Of a stretch of DNA of 64,000 nt, positions 57,018 through 64,000 are shown piece by piece. Origin of the DNA: Nitrospirota bacterium (GTDB taxonomy: Bacteria > Nitrospirota > Thermodesulfovibrionia > Thermodesulfovibrionales > Dissulfurispiraceae); assembly GCA_015233365.1 (NCBI GenBank), contig JADFXU010000007.1, forward strand, positions 1 through 64,000. The letters are read 5' to 3'. Made by a program: the position numbers and the translations under genes. The notes beneath the pieces are model-generated. The model searched no databases and was not told the DNA's origin. It saw nothing but the letters and a program-made list of their open reading frames with translations. Within the stretch, counting starts at the first letter, position 1. Each line of letters begins with the position of its first letter.

Positions 57018-57437
57018 CTATTTCTTACTTAGAATTCGAAAAATGCGGTTAACTTCCCTTTCCAAATTTGTTTGGCTCTGAATTGTACATTCCCATACGA
57101 CGATTACTGACCAGCCATTCCTTCGCAGTGCCTTGTCATTTCGTGTATCTCGGCGCTTATTATTGAGCAGTTTTGGCTCCCAGTATTCTTGTCTGCTGCG
57201 GGGAATATGTCCGTCGATGCAGTCATGTCCGTGCCAAAAACAACCCCTGACTTGAATTACTGTTCGGTAAATTGGCAGAACGATATCAGGTTTGCCAGGT
57301 AACGTATTCACATGAAGGCGAAACCGAAGACCTTGCCTGTGGAGGACTTTTCTCAGGGTTATCTCTGGTTTTGTATCCTTTGACCTAATGCGGCTCATTA
57401 CCTCTGAGCGTTTCTTATTTGTAAAAACATCAGGCAT
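57018..57437 (-). CDS. vsr: Very-short-patch mismatch endonuclease Vsr
   Basis: 139 residues from the ATG at 57437. GKPDIVLPIYRTVIQVRGCFWHGHDC carries the catalytic Asp51 (same number as in E. coli Vsr) and the His/Cys zinc and active-site residues. It nicks at T:G mismatches that arise from 5-methylcytosine deamination, or at other sites in R-M contexts. The TTG start in the track is less likely. It begins two bases after the stop of the 397-aa gene, so it is the last gene of the R-M unit. Confidence 0.95.
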   Translation of the reverse strand: MPDVFTNKKRSEVMSRIRSKDTKPEITLRKVLHRQGLRFRLHVNTLPGKPDIVLPIYRTVIQVRGCFWHGHDCIDGHIPRSRQEYWEPKLLNNKRRDTRNDKALRRNGWSVIVVWECTIQSQTNLEREVNRIFRILSKK

Positions 57438-57439
57438 GC

Positions 57440-58633
57440 TCAATTTGCATCAAAGCGAATTCTTTTTTCTTCGGCCCATTGAGGATAGAGGTCTACTTGG
57501 TACCGTGCAGTCTTTAATAAAATAGCATTTTCTTCAACTAGAGACGACCACAGGTGTGGATCGGCATCGACTTCTTGGTCGATATCTCTGAATCGTTCTG
57601 TCTGATCAAGAATCCCCATGGCAAGGGATTGCTCGTTGATGTGTGGTTCGGGGTTCTTAAGAGATAAGCCACTTTTGTCGTTTATTGGCACATTAACCGG
57701 CGAGAAAAGAAAAGCCAAAGACAACATGTTTGGGAAAGAAACGGGCGTTTGGTTGTTTTCGACCCGGTACCAACAACTGTCAAGCATCTCAACAAGCCAG
57801 TTATTATTGGTGTCATAAAACAACTGTATGAGCCATTTGCCGAATCCAGCAGCGAATAGTTTTACGAATTCCCTGTCTCTACATCCCACAAGAACTTCAT
57901 CGACATTTACGCTTTCATTGTACCTGGTAAAATCCCAGTTCGACATTTCTACTAGTCGTTGACCAAACAACGAATTACTCTCAGAATTATTCTTAAGGCA
58001 TTTCAGATAGTGGGGAAGGTGAGCAACATTTACCTGCTCGTATTCTGCTCTTGTAGTAAGGAAAAGCAACCATTTTTCTCTACTATTATTTATTTGGTAT
58101 TCACAAAGATTATGCAACACCTGGTGGTTATCCGGGAAATTGATGCAAGAGATTGATCCGCAAAGATCCAAATTTACAATATCAAAGGGGCCGTGTCCAC
58201 GTATATAGTTGAATCCTTGGGAGTCGGTGCTTTTAAGCACCGATATATTGTCGGTAACTATGACAGAGCCAGGCTGGATGTTGTTGCTTATTTCGTTCCG
58301 GGAGATGTTTACCTCCGTCTGAGATGTGCGATCCCTCGCTTCTTCGTCAAAGCCGAGGCACTTTAGTTGCAGCCCTTTTTCGTTGCAAAGGTGTGCCAGA
58401 ACACGGATGTCAAGCATGTCTTCTCCTGGAAGGGAAAGGTATCGCAGAGACCGACCATCTAATCGAAGATGAGGAATTAGAGCCTTTATCTCTTTGAGCC
58501 ACTGATTGTTGCGAACCCACTGTTTCCTTGGTTTATGCCAAGGCTTGAACTCCCTCGCAGTAACAGGCGATTCATGTGAGATTTTTTTCGGAGCAATGCC
58601 TTCAATAAGGCCATTTTCTGGTTTATCAAACAT
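57440..58633 (-). CDS. Unknown 397-aa protein of the GHKL-Vsr unit, possible Rossmann/methyltransferase-like fold
   Basis: Not recognised as a named family. Residues about 64-160 read like a class I Rossmann domain: RYLSLPGEDMLDIRVL (strand, glycine turn, helix), then CLGFDEEA (acidic end of strand 2), GSVIVTDN, and FDIVNLDLCGSI at the strand 4 position. The rest is mostly helical with many Trp and Asn residues. It has no membrane or nuclease motif that I can see. AGAGG precedes its ATG, 11 bp after the GHKL stop and 2 bp before vsr, so it belongs to that operon and probably acts with both proteins. Confidence 0.8.
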   Translation of the reverse strand: MFDKPENGLIEGIAPKKISHESPVTAREFKPWHKPRKQWVRNNQWLKEIKALIPHLRLDGRSLRYLSLPGEDMLDIRVLAHLCNEKGLQLKCLGFDEEARDRTSQTEVNISRNEISNNIQPGSVIVTDNISVLKSTDSQGFNYIRGHGPFDIVNLDLCGSISCINFPDNHQVLHNLCEYQINNSREKWLLFLTTRAEYEQVNVAHLPHYLKCLKNNSESNSLFGQRLVEMSNWDFTRYNESVNVDEVLVGCRDREFVKLFAAGFGKWLIQLFYDTNNNWLVEMLDSCWYRVENNQTPVSFPNMLSLAFLFSPVNVPINDKSGLSLKNPEPHINEQSLAMGILDQTERFRDIDQEVDADPHLWSSLVEENAILLKTARYQVDLYPQWAEEKRIRFDAN

Positions 58634-58644
58634 GTTACCTCTGA

Positions 58645-60597
58645 TTATCGAGAGAAGATGGCAACAATGTCCTGTAATAAACGCTGCTGTTTATCATAGG
58701 GCATGTCATTAAAGACGCCATATGCGTCGAGGACTTTGGCGACGGCTTTAATTTGAGCCTCAAACTTTGTCTCTTCCAGTTTGTTATCTTTTGTTTTCCG
58801 TAATGTTTCATCCCTATCTTTAAATACAGTTGATTTCTGGAATGCTAAAATCCCATCTTTTCTAAGCTTCACTTGATTTTCATGATCGTCCGTGAATTCG
58901 ACTTTTGGCAGAGGAGTATCCTCATCTGGAATAATGGATCGCAAGGATTTATTAGTTTGCTGCTCCAATTCATCCAGTTCTTGTTGTGCTTTTTCTGTTT
59001 TTGTACTAACCCTGATTTCTTTAGCAAGCGATTTGTGACGGTTTGCGAGTTGACGGAAAGCGTTATGCACCCAATGAGTAATATATTGATAATGTGGATG
59101 CGAGAAGTTGAAGGATTCCCGGTCTATATTCAAAGCTGCGTCCAATCCCTTTGTCACAAATATCTCTGCTGTAACTTGATCCTTGCGTCGCTGTTCAGAC
59201 ACAGGATAGTGTAGAAAACTGTTATCGAAGAGTACCCCGTTTGAATCGTTAATGCGGATTAATACTCCTGCGTGTTCTTTAGGCACTACCGTGTGATTCC
59301 AGAAAAAATAGGCCTCAAATTCCAAATCACCGCCTCTCACCTCTGCTGGATATGCAGAGAGATCGGGGGCATCTTTACCCACGAAAAGGAGTGAGTAAGG
59401 GACTGACTCAAGGGTTTTGGGAAGATTTCGAAACCGAATTGGGCGAAATAACTGAACCCCATCAATGACAACACGAAAATCTGGTGTTTTCCCTCTTTCT
59501 GGCGATAATAATTCCAATTTATGACGTATACTTTCACCTGCGTCAAGATTCAATTCTTCTGCTTGATCTTTCTTCGTATTCCCTATAACGAATATCTTAA
59601 GGCCCGATTCCGAAATAAGTTCAAAAGGATGCCCATCAACGTAATCTACAGGTGCTGAAAGACTTAATATCCATAACATTCTCAAATAATAATCCAGATG
59701 ATCATAAATGCTTGGATTGCGGTCTGTCCGGCCACGAAGGTCGTACATTTTATCAATAAGTTTGCCGAAACGTTTTTCAGGACTATCGGATGCATCCCAT
59801 GGTAGGACGGCCCTTTGGGCAATTAAATGCGGGGGATCATTGTGAACACAGCCAATATGAAATGCTGGAGGGTTCGGAGGAGCTATGATTACATCCGTCA
59901 TTCCCTCTGTTGTCTCTGGATTGCATCTAACCCACATCTCCTTGCTTGTAAGATCGTCTTTTGTCTTGGGGAGAAGATTTCTCAACACCACTTCTGTGCC
60001 ATGGCTATCGATGTCTGTAGCTGTAACCTTCCATATTTTGACGGTGCCTGTTGTGTATTCTTGTTCCGGAGTATCTATGGAGTCTTCGGAGTAAGTATGC
60101 AGAATGACGTCAGCAATTGTACGATGATTGGCACCCTTTGTCTTGGTAATTATTTGGAACTCCTTAGTTAACTGGGATACTGAGAATAAGCCTATACCAA
60201 TTTTGCCAATTAATTTTCTCCCCCCTGGACTGCGGAATTTATCTGTTGTGCTACAAACACCCATGCCAGAACCGTCAGATGTTCTCTTTGAACTGCCTCC
60301 GATACTATGTATCAGGTAAGAAAGAGCCTCTGGCGTTAGACCATTTCCGTTATCGCGGACGATGATTTGTTCAAATCTAGGGGGATCTGTTTGGATCTCA
60401 ACTAAAGTAGCATCAGCATCATAGGCATTTGAAATGAGTTCTCGCAGTGCAGATGAAGGCTGGCGATAAATACCATCTGTGACACGGTTGAGGACTCGTT
60501 CTGAAGTTGCAAGCTTTCCCTCTACAACTTTGTTGTCAGAAGCATTGAGAATTTCTTGTGCAAATAGATGGATTTTATCACGGGTGTCTTGGTTCAT
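58645..60597 (-). CDS. MutL/MORC-type GHKL ATPase of a restriction-modification system
   Basis: 650 residues. N-terminal GHKL ATPase: N box RELISNAYDADA (Glu53, Asn57), G1 DNGNGLT (Asp82), G2 GKIGIGLFS (about 131-139). Next an S5-like transducer domain (about 180-430), then a charged coiled-coil region (STKTEKAQQELDELEQQTNKS) and a C-terminal helical tail. Such MutL/MORC-like ATPases occur beside C5 methyltransferases and Vsr in prokaryotic R-M islands, where ATP-driven clamp closure on DNA is proposed. The ATG follows eight bases after the stop of a methyltransferase remnant, the usual operon spacing. Confidence 0.87.
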   Translation of the reverse strand: MNQDTRDKIHLFAQEILNASDNKVVEGKLATSERVLNRVTDGIYRQPSSALRELISNAYDADATLVEIQTDPPRFEQIIVRDNGNGLTPEALSYLIHSIGGSSKRTSDGSGMGVCSTTDKFRSPGGRKLIGKIGIGLFSVSQLTKEFQIITKTKGANHRTIADVILHTYSEDSIDTPEQEYTTGTVKIWKVTATDIDSHGTEVVLRNLLPKTKDDLTSKEMWVRCNPETTEGMTDVIIAPPNPPAFHIGCVHNDPPHLIAQRAVLPWDASDSPEKRFGKLIDKMYDLRGRTDRNPSIYDHLDYYLRMLWILSLSAPVDYVDGHPFELISESGLKIFVIGNTKKDQAEELNLDAGESIRHKLELLSPERGKTPDFRVVIDGVQLFRPIRFRNLPKTLESVPYSLLFVGKDAPDLSAYPAEVRGGDLEFEAYFFWNHTVVPKEHAGVLIRINDSNGVLFDNSFLHYPVSEQRRKDQVTAEIFVTKGLDAALNIDRESFNFSHPHYQYITHWVHNAFRQLANRHKSLAKEIRVSTKTEKAQQELDELEQQTNKSLRSIIPDEDTPLPKVEFTDDHENQVKLRKDGILAFQKSTVFKDRDETLRKTKDNKLEETKFEAQIKAVAKVLDAYGVFNDMPYDKQQRLLQDIVAIFSR

Positions 60598-60605
60598 AGT
60601 TTCTT

Positions 60606-60731
60606 CTATCTAACTAATTTGAGCAGCACACTAAGTGCAGCGCTCACCATTGGCGCTGGCACCGCATTGGTGACTTGGCCCATCTGATGTTGATCTGCAA
60701 CCATTTTTTTCCACTTTTTTGGTGATTGATT
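60606..60731 (-). pseudogene. C-terminal remnant of a second C5-cytosine methyltransferase
   Basis: An open minus-strand frame reads KKWKKMVADQHQMGQVTNAVPAPMVSAALSVLLKLVR and stops eight bases before the GHKL gene. QVTNAVPAPM...A is motif X of Dcm-type methyltransferases (consensus QxGNAVPPPLA). The upstream part is missing: a stop precedes NQSPKKW, and no other motif is seen up to 60844. I infer that a methyltransferase once headed the GHKL operon. The identification rests on one motif. Confidence 0.55.
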
Positions 60732-60844
60732 TTAGAACTCGTCAGGCAATTTTGTCTATAGCGATAGTCATGGGTAATGCGATCCGTTGCTGAGTTAGTA
60801 AATACGCGATCGGTAAACAGCTCCCCCATTCTCCATCCCTAAAA

Positions 60845-61939
60845 CTATATGACTAGGTCAAATGGCAGGTCAGATATGTCACGCAGCCTGTTTAAATCCT
60901 TCAGGACATTTAGCCAGTCAAGTTCTGTCATGCGACTTGATGTTTGTTTATTGGCAAATAATCCTTCATCTGTAGCTGCTTCATCGATAGTTGTCTTATC
61001 ATCTTCTGGCATTGATCCAATCCCATGAATAACCTGTTCAAGCTCAGGAAGGCACACGTGATACACACAATCTATGTCGACTCCCATTGCCAAAGACCTG
61101 ATTCTTGACGGCCTCGGCTCACCGACAACAACAACAAAATGTGGCGCTCTTCCGCGACGTTCCCTTGTTGAAAAAGCCCCTTCAGTACGGGCATTCTGTG
61201 CACGGTCGCTTCTAATAGTCCACTTCACGCTTATTATACCATGCAGCAAGTCAACATCTTCGGCTCCACTGTCCTGGAAAAGCACCGTATTGTTTGCAAC
61301 ACTCTTGTCTACTAGTGGAGACGCCTCATCGGTGCCTTTGCATAGACTGTTTGCAGCATCTTTACTTATTCTTTTTCTGGCCAGAAGCAAATCAGGCTTT
61401 ACGGAATACGACGCAAAATTAGCTCTTACTCTGTTTCTGACCCTAATATCATGAATAGCTTCTATGGCTATGTTCATATCTTTAAGATGACGATACTGAT
61501 CATATTCTTCAAGTAATTTTCCTCCTCTTTCAATTCTAAATGTGCCGGGTCTTAAAGGCAGCAAGTGTGCAATAAAGGTATCCTCTATGAAGAGTCTTAC
61601 CAGTTTTTCCAATTCCGTCCCGCATGACTGTCCTGAGAACGGTTTTTTTGCCGGCTGCCCTTTGATAGTAACAAGCATTTTTTTTGTTTCTTCGATGTTC
61701 TCAAGATCATTCCACCTCTTAACGCCTAGTGATTCAGCAAGAGCATCTGCAATGTGACATTTGCCGTCTGCATTTGATGGCCTCCAGTATCGGGTGTCAG
61801 AATCGTAAGCTCGAAAATAGAACGGGCGCACGCCTCTTTCCAAATCCGCCGTCCCATTCATTTTGAAAGCTGGGCGTCCAAAAATCATCTCACGGATAAA
61901 TTTTTCTCTGATTTCTCCAATCTTGCAGGAATGAGTCAT
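60845..61939 (-). CDS. NgoMIV-family type II restriction endonuclease
   Basis: 364 residues from MTHSCKIGEI. The active site follows the NgoMIV/Cfr10I plan: Glu in CGTELEKLV (109 or 111), Asp183 in VKPDLLL, and Ser237-x-Lys239 in ISVKWTIRSDRAQN. The RSDR (243-246) matches the R-(S/P)-D-R element that reads the CCGG core in this group, so a site with a CCGG core is predicted. These enzymes act as tetramers and need two sites. ATG 61939 is eight bases after the methyltransferase stop; the track's longer start overlaps that gene. Confidence 0.88.
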   Translation of the reverse strand: MTHSCKIGEIREKFIREMIFGRPAFKMNGTADLERGVRPFYFRAYDSDTRYWRPSNADGKCHIADALAESLGVKRWNDLENIEETKKMLVTIKGQPAKKPFSGQSCGTELEKLVRLFIEDTFIAHLLPLRPGTFRIERGGKLLEEYDQYRHLKDMNIAIEAIHDIRVRNRVRANFASYSVKPDLLLARKRISKDAANSLCKGTDEASPLVDKSVANNTVLFQDSGAEDVDLLHGIISVKWTIRSDRAQNARTEGAFSTRERRGRAPHFVVVVGEPRPSRIRSLAMGVDIDCVYHVCLPELEQVIHGIGSMPEDDKTTIDEAATDEGLFANKQTSSRMTELDWLNVLKDLNRLRDISDLPFDLVI

Positions 61940-61946
61940 CTTGTCT

Positions 61947-62906
61947 TTATGCAGCCGTCCTGCGCCTGCGTGCTCTCGCCGCTGCTTCAAATGCTGCAGC
62001 AAGAGAAGATGCAACTGCCTGCGCTACAGGTGGAGGGAAAGCGTTGCCGACTTGTCTATAAGCATTTGTTTTTTTGCCACAAAACTCCCATGCATCTGGG
62101 AAACCTTGCAGCCTGGCTACCATCCTGACTGTCAGCCGCGGCATGCCGACAAAGCCATCGGAAGGAGCACTATCTGCAATCCCACCGCCATCGACTCCAA
62201 GACTTGCCCACGCTTTCTTTGCCCGCGTCGGACCTAAGTCAGGGCCTCCATGCTTTTTAGATCCACCAACTATAGTAGGCGCAATATCGTTTGCGCGATT
62301 TGCCCACAAGGCTGCCCCACTCCATCGGTTTGCCGCCATTAAATCAAGAAGGGCATAACCGACTGTTTGTTGCTGCTCATCTTGTGGGATGGGCCAATTG
62401 AAATGCCTTGCTATACTGCGGGGCATAGCAACGAAAACAACACGCGGACGTAGTTGAGGCACACCAAAATCCGAAGCGTTAAGTAACCTCCAAGAAACGG
62501 AATAGCCCATTCCTTGTAGTTTTTTCATCACCCTTCCACGATAATCATCAAAAACAGTATCCAAAATTCCCCTGACATTTTCAAACATTATTGCACGTGG
62601 TCGAGCCGCATCAACAATATCAAGCCCAACATCGAAAAGATTTCGTTCATCAGCTTCCCCCAATTGTTTCCCTGCTTTCGAAAAGGGAGGGCACGGAAAT
62701 CCGCCTGCTAAGAGATCAACACCCCTCCATGCTGCTACGTCCTGCTCGGCTATATCACCCTGAATTATATTCCAGGACGGCCTGTTTGCTCTCAAGGTAT
62801 CACATGCATGTTTATCAATTTCGACAAGAGCAATGGGCGCGAAGCCTGCTGCATGCAGCCCGGCAGCCTGCCCCCCCGCTCCGGCACATAATTCAACGCA
62901 ATCCAT
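61947..62906 (-). CDS. C5-cytosine DNA methyltransferase (Dcm family)
   Basis: 319 residues from MDCVELCAGAGGQ, with GAGAGG upstream. Motif I ELCAGAGGQAAGL (SAM), motif IV GGFPCPPFS (nucleophile Cys72), motif VI MFENVRG, motif VIII LRPRVVFVAM, motif X QVGNAFPPPVAQA. The target-recognition region between VIII and X is short. It should protect the sites cut by the adjacent NgoMIV-type enzyme by making 5-methylcytosine, which is the lesion source that Vsr handles after deamination. First gene of the minus-strand R-M run. Arg/Ala-rich tail. Confidence 0.94.
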   Translation of the reverse strand: MDCVELCAGAGGQAAGLHAAGFAPIALVEIDKHACDTLRANRPSWNIIQGDIAEQDVAAWRGVDLLAGGFPCPPFSKAGKQLGEADERNLFDVGLDIVDAARPRAIMFENVRGILDTVFDDYRGRVMKKLQGMGYSVSWRLLNASDFGVPQLRPRVVFVAMPRSIARHFNWPIPQDEQQQTVGYALLDLMAANRWSGAALWANRANDIAPTIVGGSKKHGGPDLGPTRAKKAWASLGVDGGGIADSAPSDGFVGMPRLTVRMVARLQGFPDAWEFCGKKTNAYRQVGNAFPPPVAQAVASSLAAAFEAAARARRRRTAA

Positions 62907-63039
62907 AACGCCTCTCTGTATCCATAGAATTTTGGGAGCATCGGCACGTGCTATTTCATAAAACACGCTCCCGTACAACCTCGCTGCCAATGTAAAAGAT
63001 CACTACATTCGTTGCTCACGATTTGCTTACACTATTGGA

Positions 63040-63053
63040 ATAGTTTAAACTAT
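63040..63053. promoter_or_regulatory. 14-bp palindrome in the R-M/HTH divergent region
   Basis: ATAGTTTAAACTAT, perfect, in an AT-rich stretch 134 bp upstream of the methyltransferase ATG. Possible operator of the R-M genes. Confidence 0.4.
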
Positions 63054-63112
63054 CTTATAATTAAAAAGCAATAACAATTAATAACAGCTAAAAACATCAA
63101 ATAATATTTTTA

Positions 63113-63150
63113 TTGACTAATATGAATAAGGCTGATAGCATATTGCTATC
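63113..63150 (+). promoter_or_regulatory. Promoter and operator of the small HTH gene
   Basis: TTGACT (63113-63118), 17-bp spacer, TAGCAT (63136-63141); the -10 lies in a perfect inverted repeat GATAGCA-TAT-TGCTATC (63134-63150). Suggests autorepression. Confidence 0.5.
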
Positions 63151-63190
63151 ATGAAGGTGATTTTGCAGTGTTTATGGCGTCTCGGCTGAT

Positions 63191-63415
63191 ATGGAAAAGG
63201 AAATACTTACAACTCAAGAATGCTGCGTCTTATTAGGGGTATCTGAGAGCAATCTCCGGACGATGATGAAGGAAAAGACTAATCCTATCCCTTACTCGCA
63301 ACTTTCATCGGGAGAGAGAGGGACGGTGAGGTTTCTTAAAAGCAGTGTTATTGACTGGGTAAAGAGCCGAGAGGTCAGGAACAGCGCTAAAAGGAAAAGA
63401 AAAACGCCTAAGTAA
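63191..63415 (+). CDS. Excisionase/MerR-like helix-turn-helix protein
   Basis: 74 residues. LTTQECCVLLGVSESNLRTMMKE is the winged HTH of the excisionase (HTH_17) class; VRFLKSSVIDWVKSREV is the second conserved element, followed by a basic tail (KRKRKTPK). Such proteins are excisionases of integrative elements or small local regulators. It is divergent from the R-M genes and has its own promoter and operator, so it may control them in place of a C protein; no integrase is in the window. Confidence 0.8.
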   Translation: MEKEILTTQECCVLLGVSESNLRTMMKEKTNPIPYSQLSSGERGTVRFLKSSVIDWVKSREVRNSAKRKRKTPK

Positions 63416-63480
63416 CCACTTCTGGCCGGACTACTGTTAATCGGCTTTGAATGTTGACCCATGATCGGCATCCCGCAAAT

Positions 63481-63534
63481 AAATAGGGACAGCGACCATT
63501 TTTGTGTCACCAAAAATGGTCGCTGTCCCTATTT
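63481..63534. repeat. REP-type perfect 23-bp hairpin
   Basis: AAATAGGGACAGCGACC... and its exact complement flank an eight-base loop (GTGTCACC). The AATAGGGACAG word is typical of REP-like hairpins mobilised by IS200-like (RAYT) transposases; no such transposase is in the window. It may also terminate the HTH gene or the HigA gene. Confidence 0.8.
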
Positions 63535-63558
63535 TCTGGTTCTTCTGAATAGCAGAGA

Positions 63559-63840
63559 TTATGTAAGCTTAATGCTCAACTTTTTCCCGAGTACAAGCGC
63601 GGCCTTCTCCAGAGTATTTAGAGTAACCGAGATATTTTCAGGATCAAGTAGACGATCAACGGAGGTCCGGCTCGTCCGCATCCGAGTTGCCATCTCAACC
63701 TTTGTTAATTTCTTTTTTCCCATCTCCTTTTCAATCTGGAAGGACAGTAAACGTTTTGCCGCAACAGCCTCCGCGCCGGTGAGCATGTTCTGCTCCCTAA
63801 GAAAATCATCAAAATTACTACCGAGATGCTTGCTTTTCAT
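63559..63840 (-). CDS. HigA-type XRE antitoxin
   Basis: 93 residues from MKSKHLGSNFDDFLREQ, the usual start of phage-type HigA. XRE helix-turn-helix at about 44-70 (LTKVEMATRMRTSRTSVDRLLDP), then the C-terminal element ISVTLNTLEKAALVLGKKLSIKL. GAGGAC precedes this ATG. In the ORF track it is joined in frame to a toxin fragment, so a 134-residue fusion may also be made. Confidence 0.85.
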   Translation of the reverse strand: MKSKHLGSNFDDFLREQNMLTGAEAVAAKRLLSFQIEKEMGKKKLTKVEMATRMRTSRTSVDRLLDPENISVTLNTLEKAALVLGKKLSIKLT

Positions 63841-63963
63841 AATGTCCTCGCCCACAGCCTTTCGATCTTCTTTCCGTAACTTTTTGAGCCATTCCCTCAC
63901 AGGCTCCCCGCCGCTTTCGCTTTTATAGAAAATTACTCTCAGAACAGGATCTCTATGCTGCAT
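63841..63963 (-). pseudogene. Truncated HigB toxin fused in frame to HigA
   Basis: MQHRDPVLRVIFYKSESGGEPVREWLKKLRKEDRKAVGEDI is the N-terminal third of a Gp49-like HigB RNase toxin (normally about 100-110 residues). The catalytic half is gone and the reading frame runs straight into the antitoxin. The toxin should be dead. Confidence 0.8.
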
Positions 63964-63968
63964 AGTTC

Positions 63969-63997
63969 AGTGTACCTTATTTGGTACATATTGTCAA
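63969..63997 (-). promoter_or_regulatory. Promoter and palindromic operator of the HigBA locus
   Basis: Minus strand: TTGACA (63992-63997), 17-bp spacer, TACACT (63969-63974). The palindrome TGTACC-N6-GGTACA (63971-63988) lies across the spacer and -10, as expected for an antitoxin-bound operator. Confidence 0.65.
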
Positions 63998-64000
63998 TAC

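Noticed and set aside
60644-60829. 61-aa minus-strand ORF (MGELFTDRVFTNS...)
   Set aside because: Its frame differs from the methyltransferase motif X frame, and the translation shows no recognisable domain; treated as part of the eroded junction.

Overview
The window is bacterial chromosome, most likely from a Gram-negative organism with an outer membrane: it carries kdsB for LPS Kdo, lnt, outer-membrane efflux lipoproteins, RND and MacAB-type pumps, an EnvC-like FtsEX partner and sigma-54 regulators. Gene content and the style of the intergenic palindromes would fit Nitrospirota (Thermodesulfovibrionia-like) or a former deltaproteobacterium. No rRNA or tRNA is present, so this placement is an inference. 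The first 63 bases are an exact reverse complement of 1797-1859, which suggests that the left edge is a contig end or a fold-back join.

Layout. 1-8.9 kb: a short methyl-accepting chemotaxis protein, a ThDP enzyme of the acetolactate synthase family, and an RND tripartite pump, all on the minus strand. 9-14.6 kb: a hybrid histidine kinase with its own consensus promoter, a PAS-PAS-sigma-54 activator, an unknown gene and an apparently leaderless ArsR regulator. 14.7-21.5 kb, plus strand: split transketolase, ftsE-ftsX-EnvC-like activator, ctpA and a PolB-type exonuclease, closed by a strong terminator. 21.5-24.4 kb is an eroded patch: a molybdopterin oxidoreductase reduced to its two ends, a PIN-toxin remnant, a 37-residue ORF coupled to a nucleotidyltransferase, and a sigma-54-driven His-rich repeat protein. 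24.4-29.3 kb: a MacA / ATPase / permease / outer-membrane factor efflux operon. 29.4-37.2 kb: aminoglycoside-phosphotransferase-like kinase, PfkB kinase, uvrC, PBP1A, parA-parB. 37.2-40.3 kb: histidine kinase plus receiver, divergent from a sigma-54 activator; a small Gly/Met-rich gene follows, preceded by two matched palindromes and a -24/-12 promoter. 40.3-49.5 kb: SGNH hydrolase, ftsH, a B12/radical-SAM gene coupled to a type III polyketide synthase, pyrG-kdsB, lnt. 49.6-56.1 kb: prfB with its programmed frameshift, then the replication-origin neighbourhood dnaA-dnaN-gyrB, without recF.

56.1-64 kb is a defence island that begins at the 3' end of gyrB. A MNT/HEPN pair is followed by a second, diverged copy of the last 112 bp of gyrB, so the pair sits between direct repeats. 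Next comes a minus-strand restriction-modification cluster: C5-cytosine methyltransferase, NgoMIV-type endonuclease with an RSDR (CCGG-type) motif, a leftover C-terminus of a second C5 methyltransferase, a MutL/MORC-type GHKL ATPase, a 397-residue protein of unknown function and Vsr. I read this as a composite of two systems: a GHKL-X-Vsr module whose own methyltransferase was destroyed, and a type II R-M pair that now supplies methylation. The island ends with an excisionase-like HTH gene, a REP-type hairpin and a HigBA locus in which the toxin has been cut and fused in frame to the antitoxin.

The most unusual signals are the composite GHKL/NgoMIV island, the gyrB-end duplication, the twin-palindrome/sigma-54 arrangement, the B12-radical-SAM/type III PKS pair, and a perfect 33-bp inverted repeat just before parAB.
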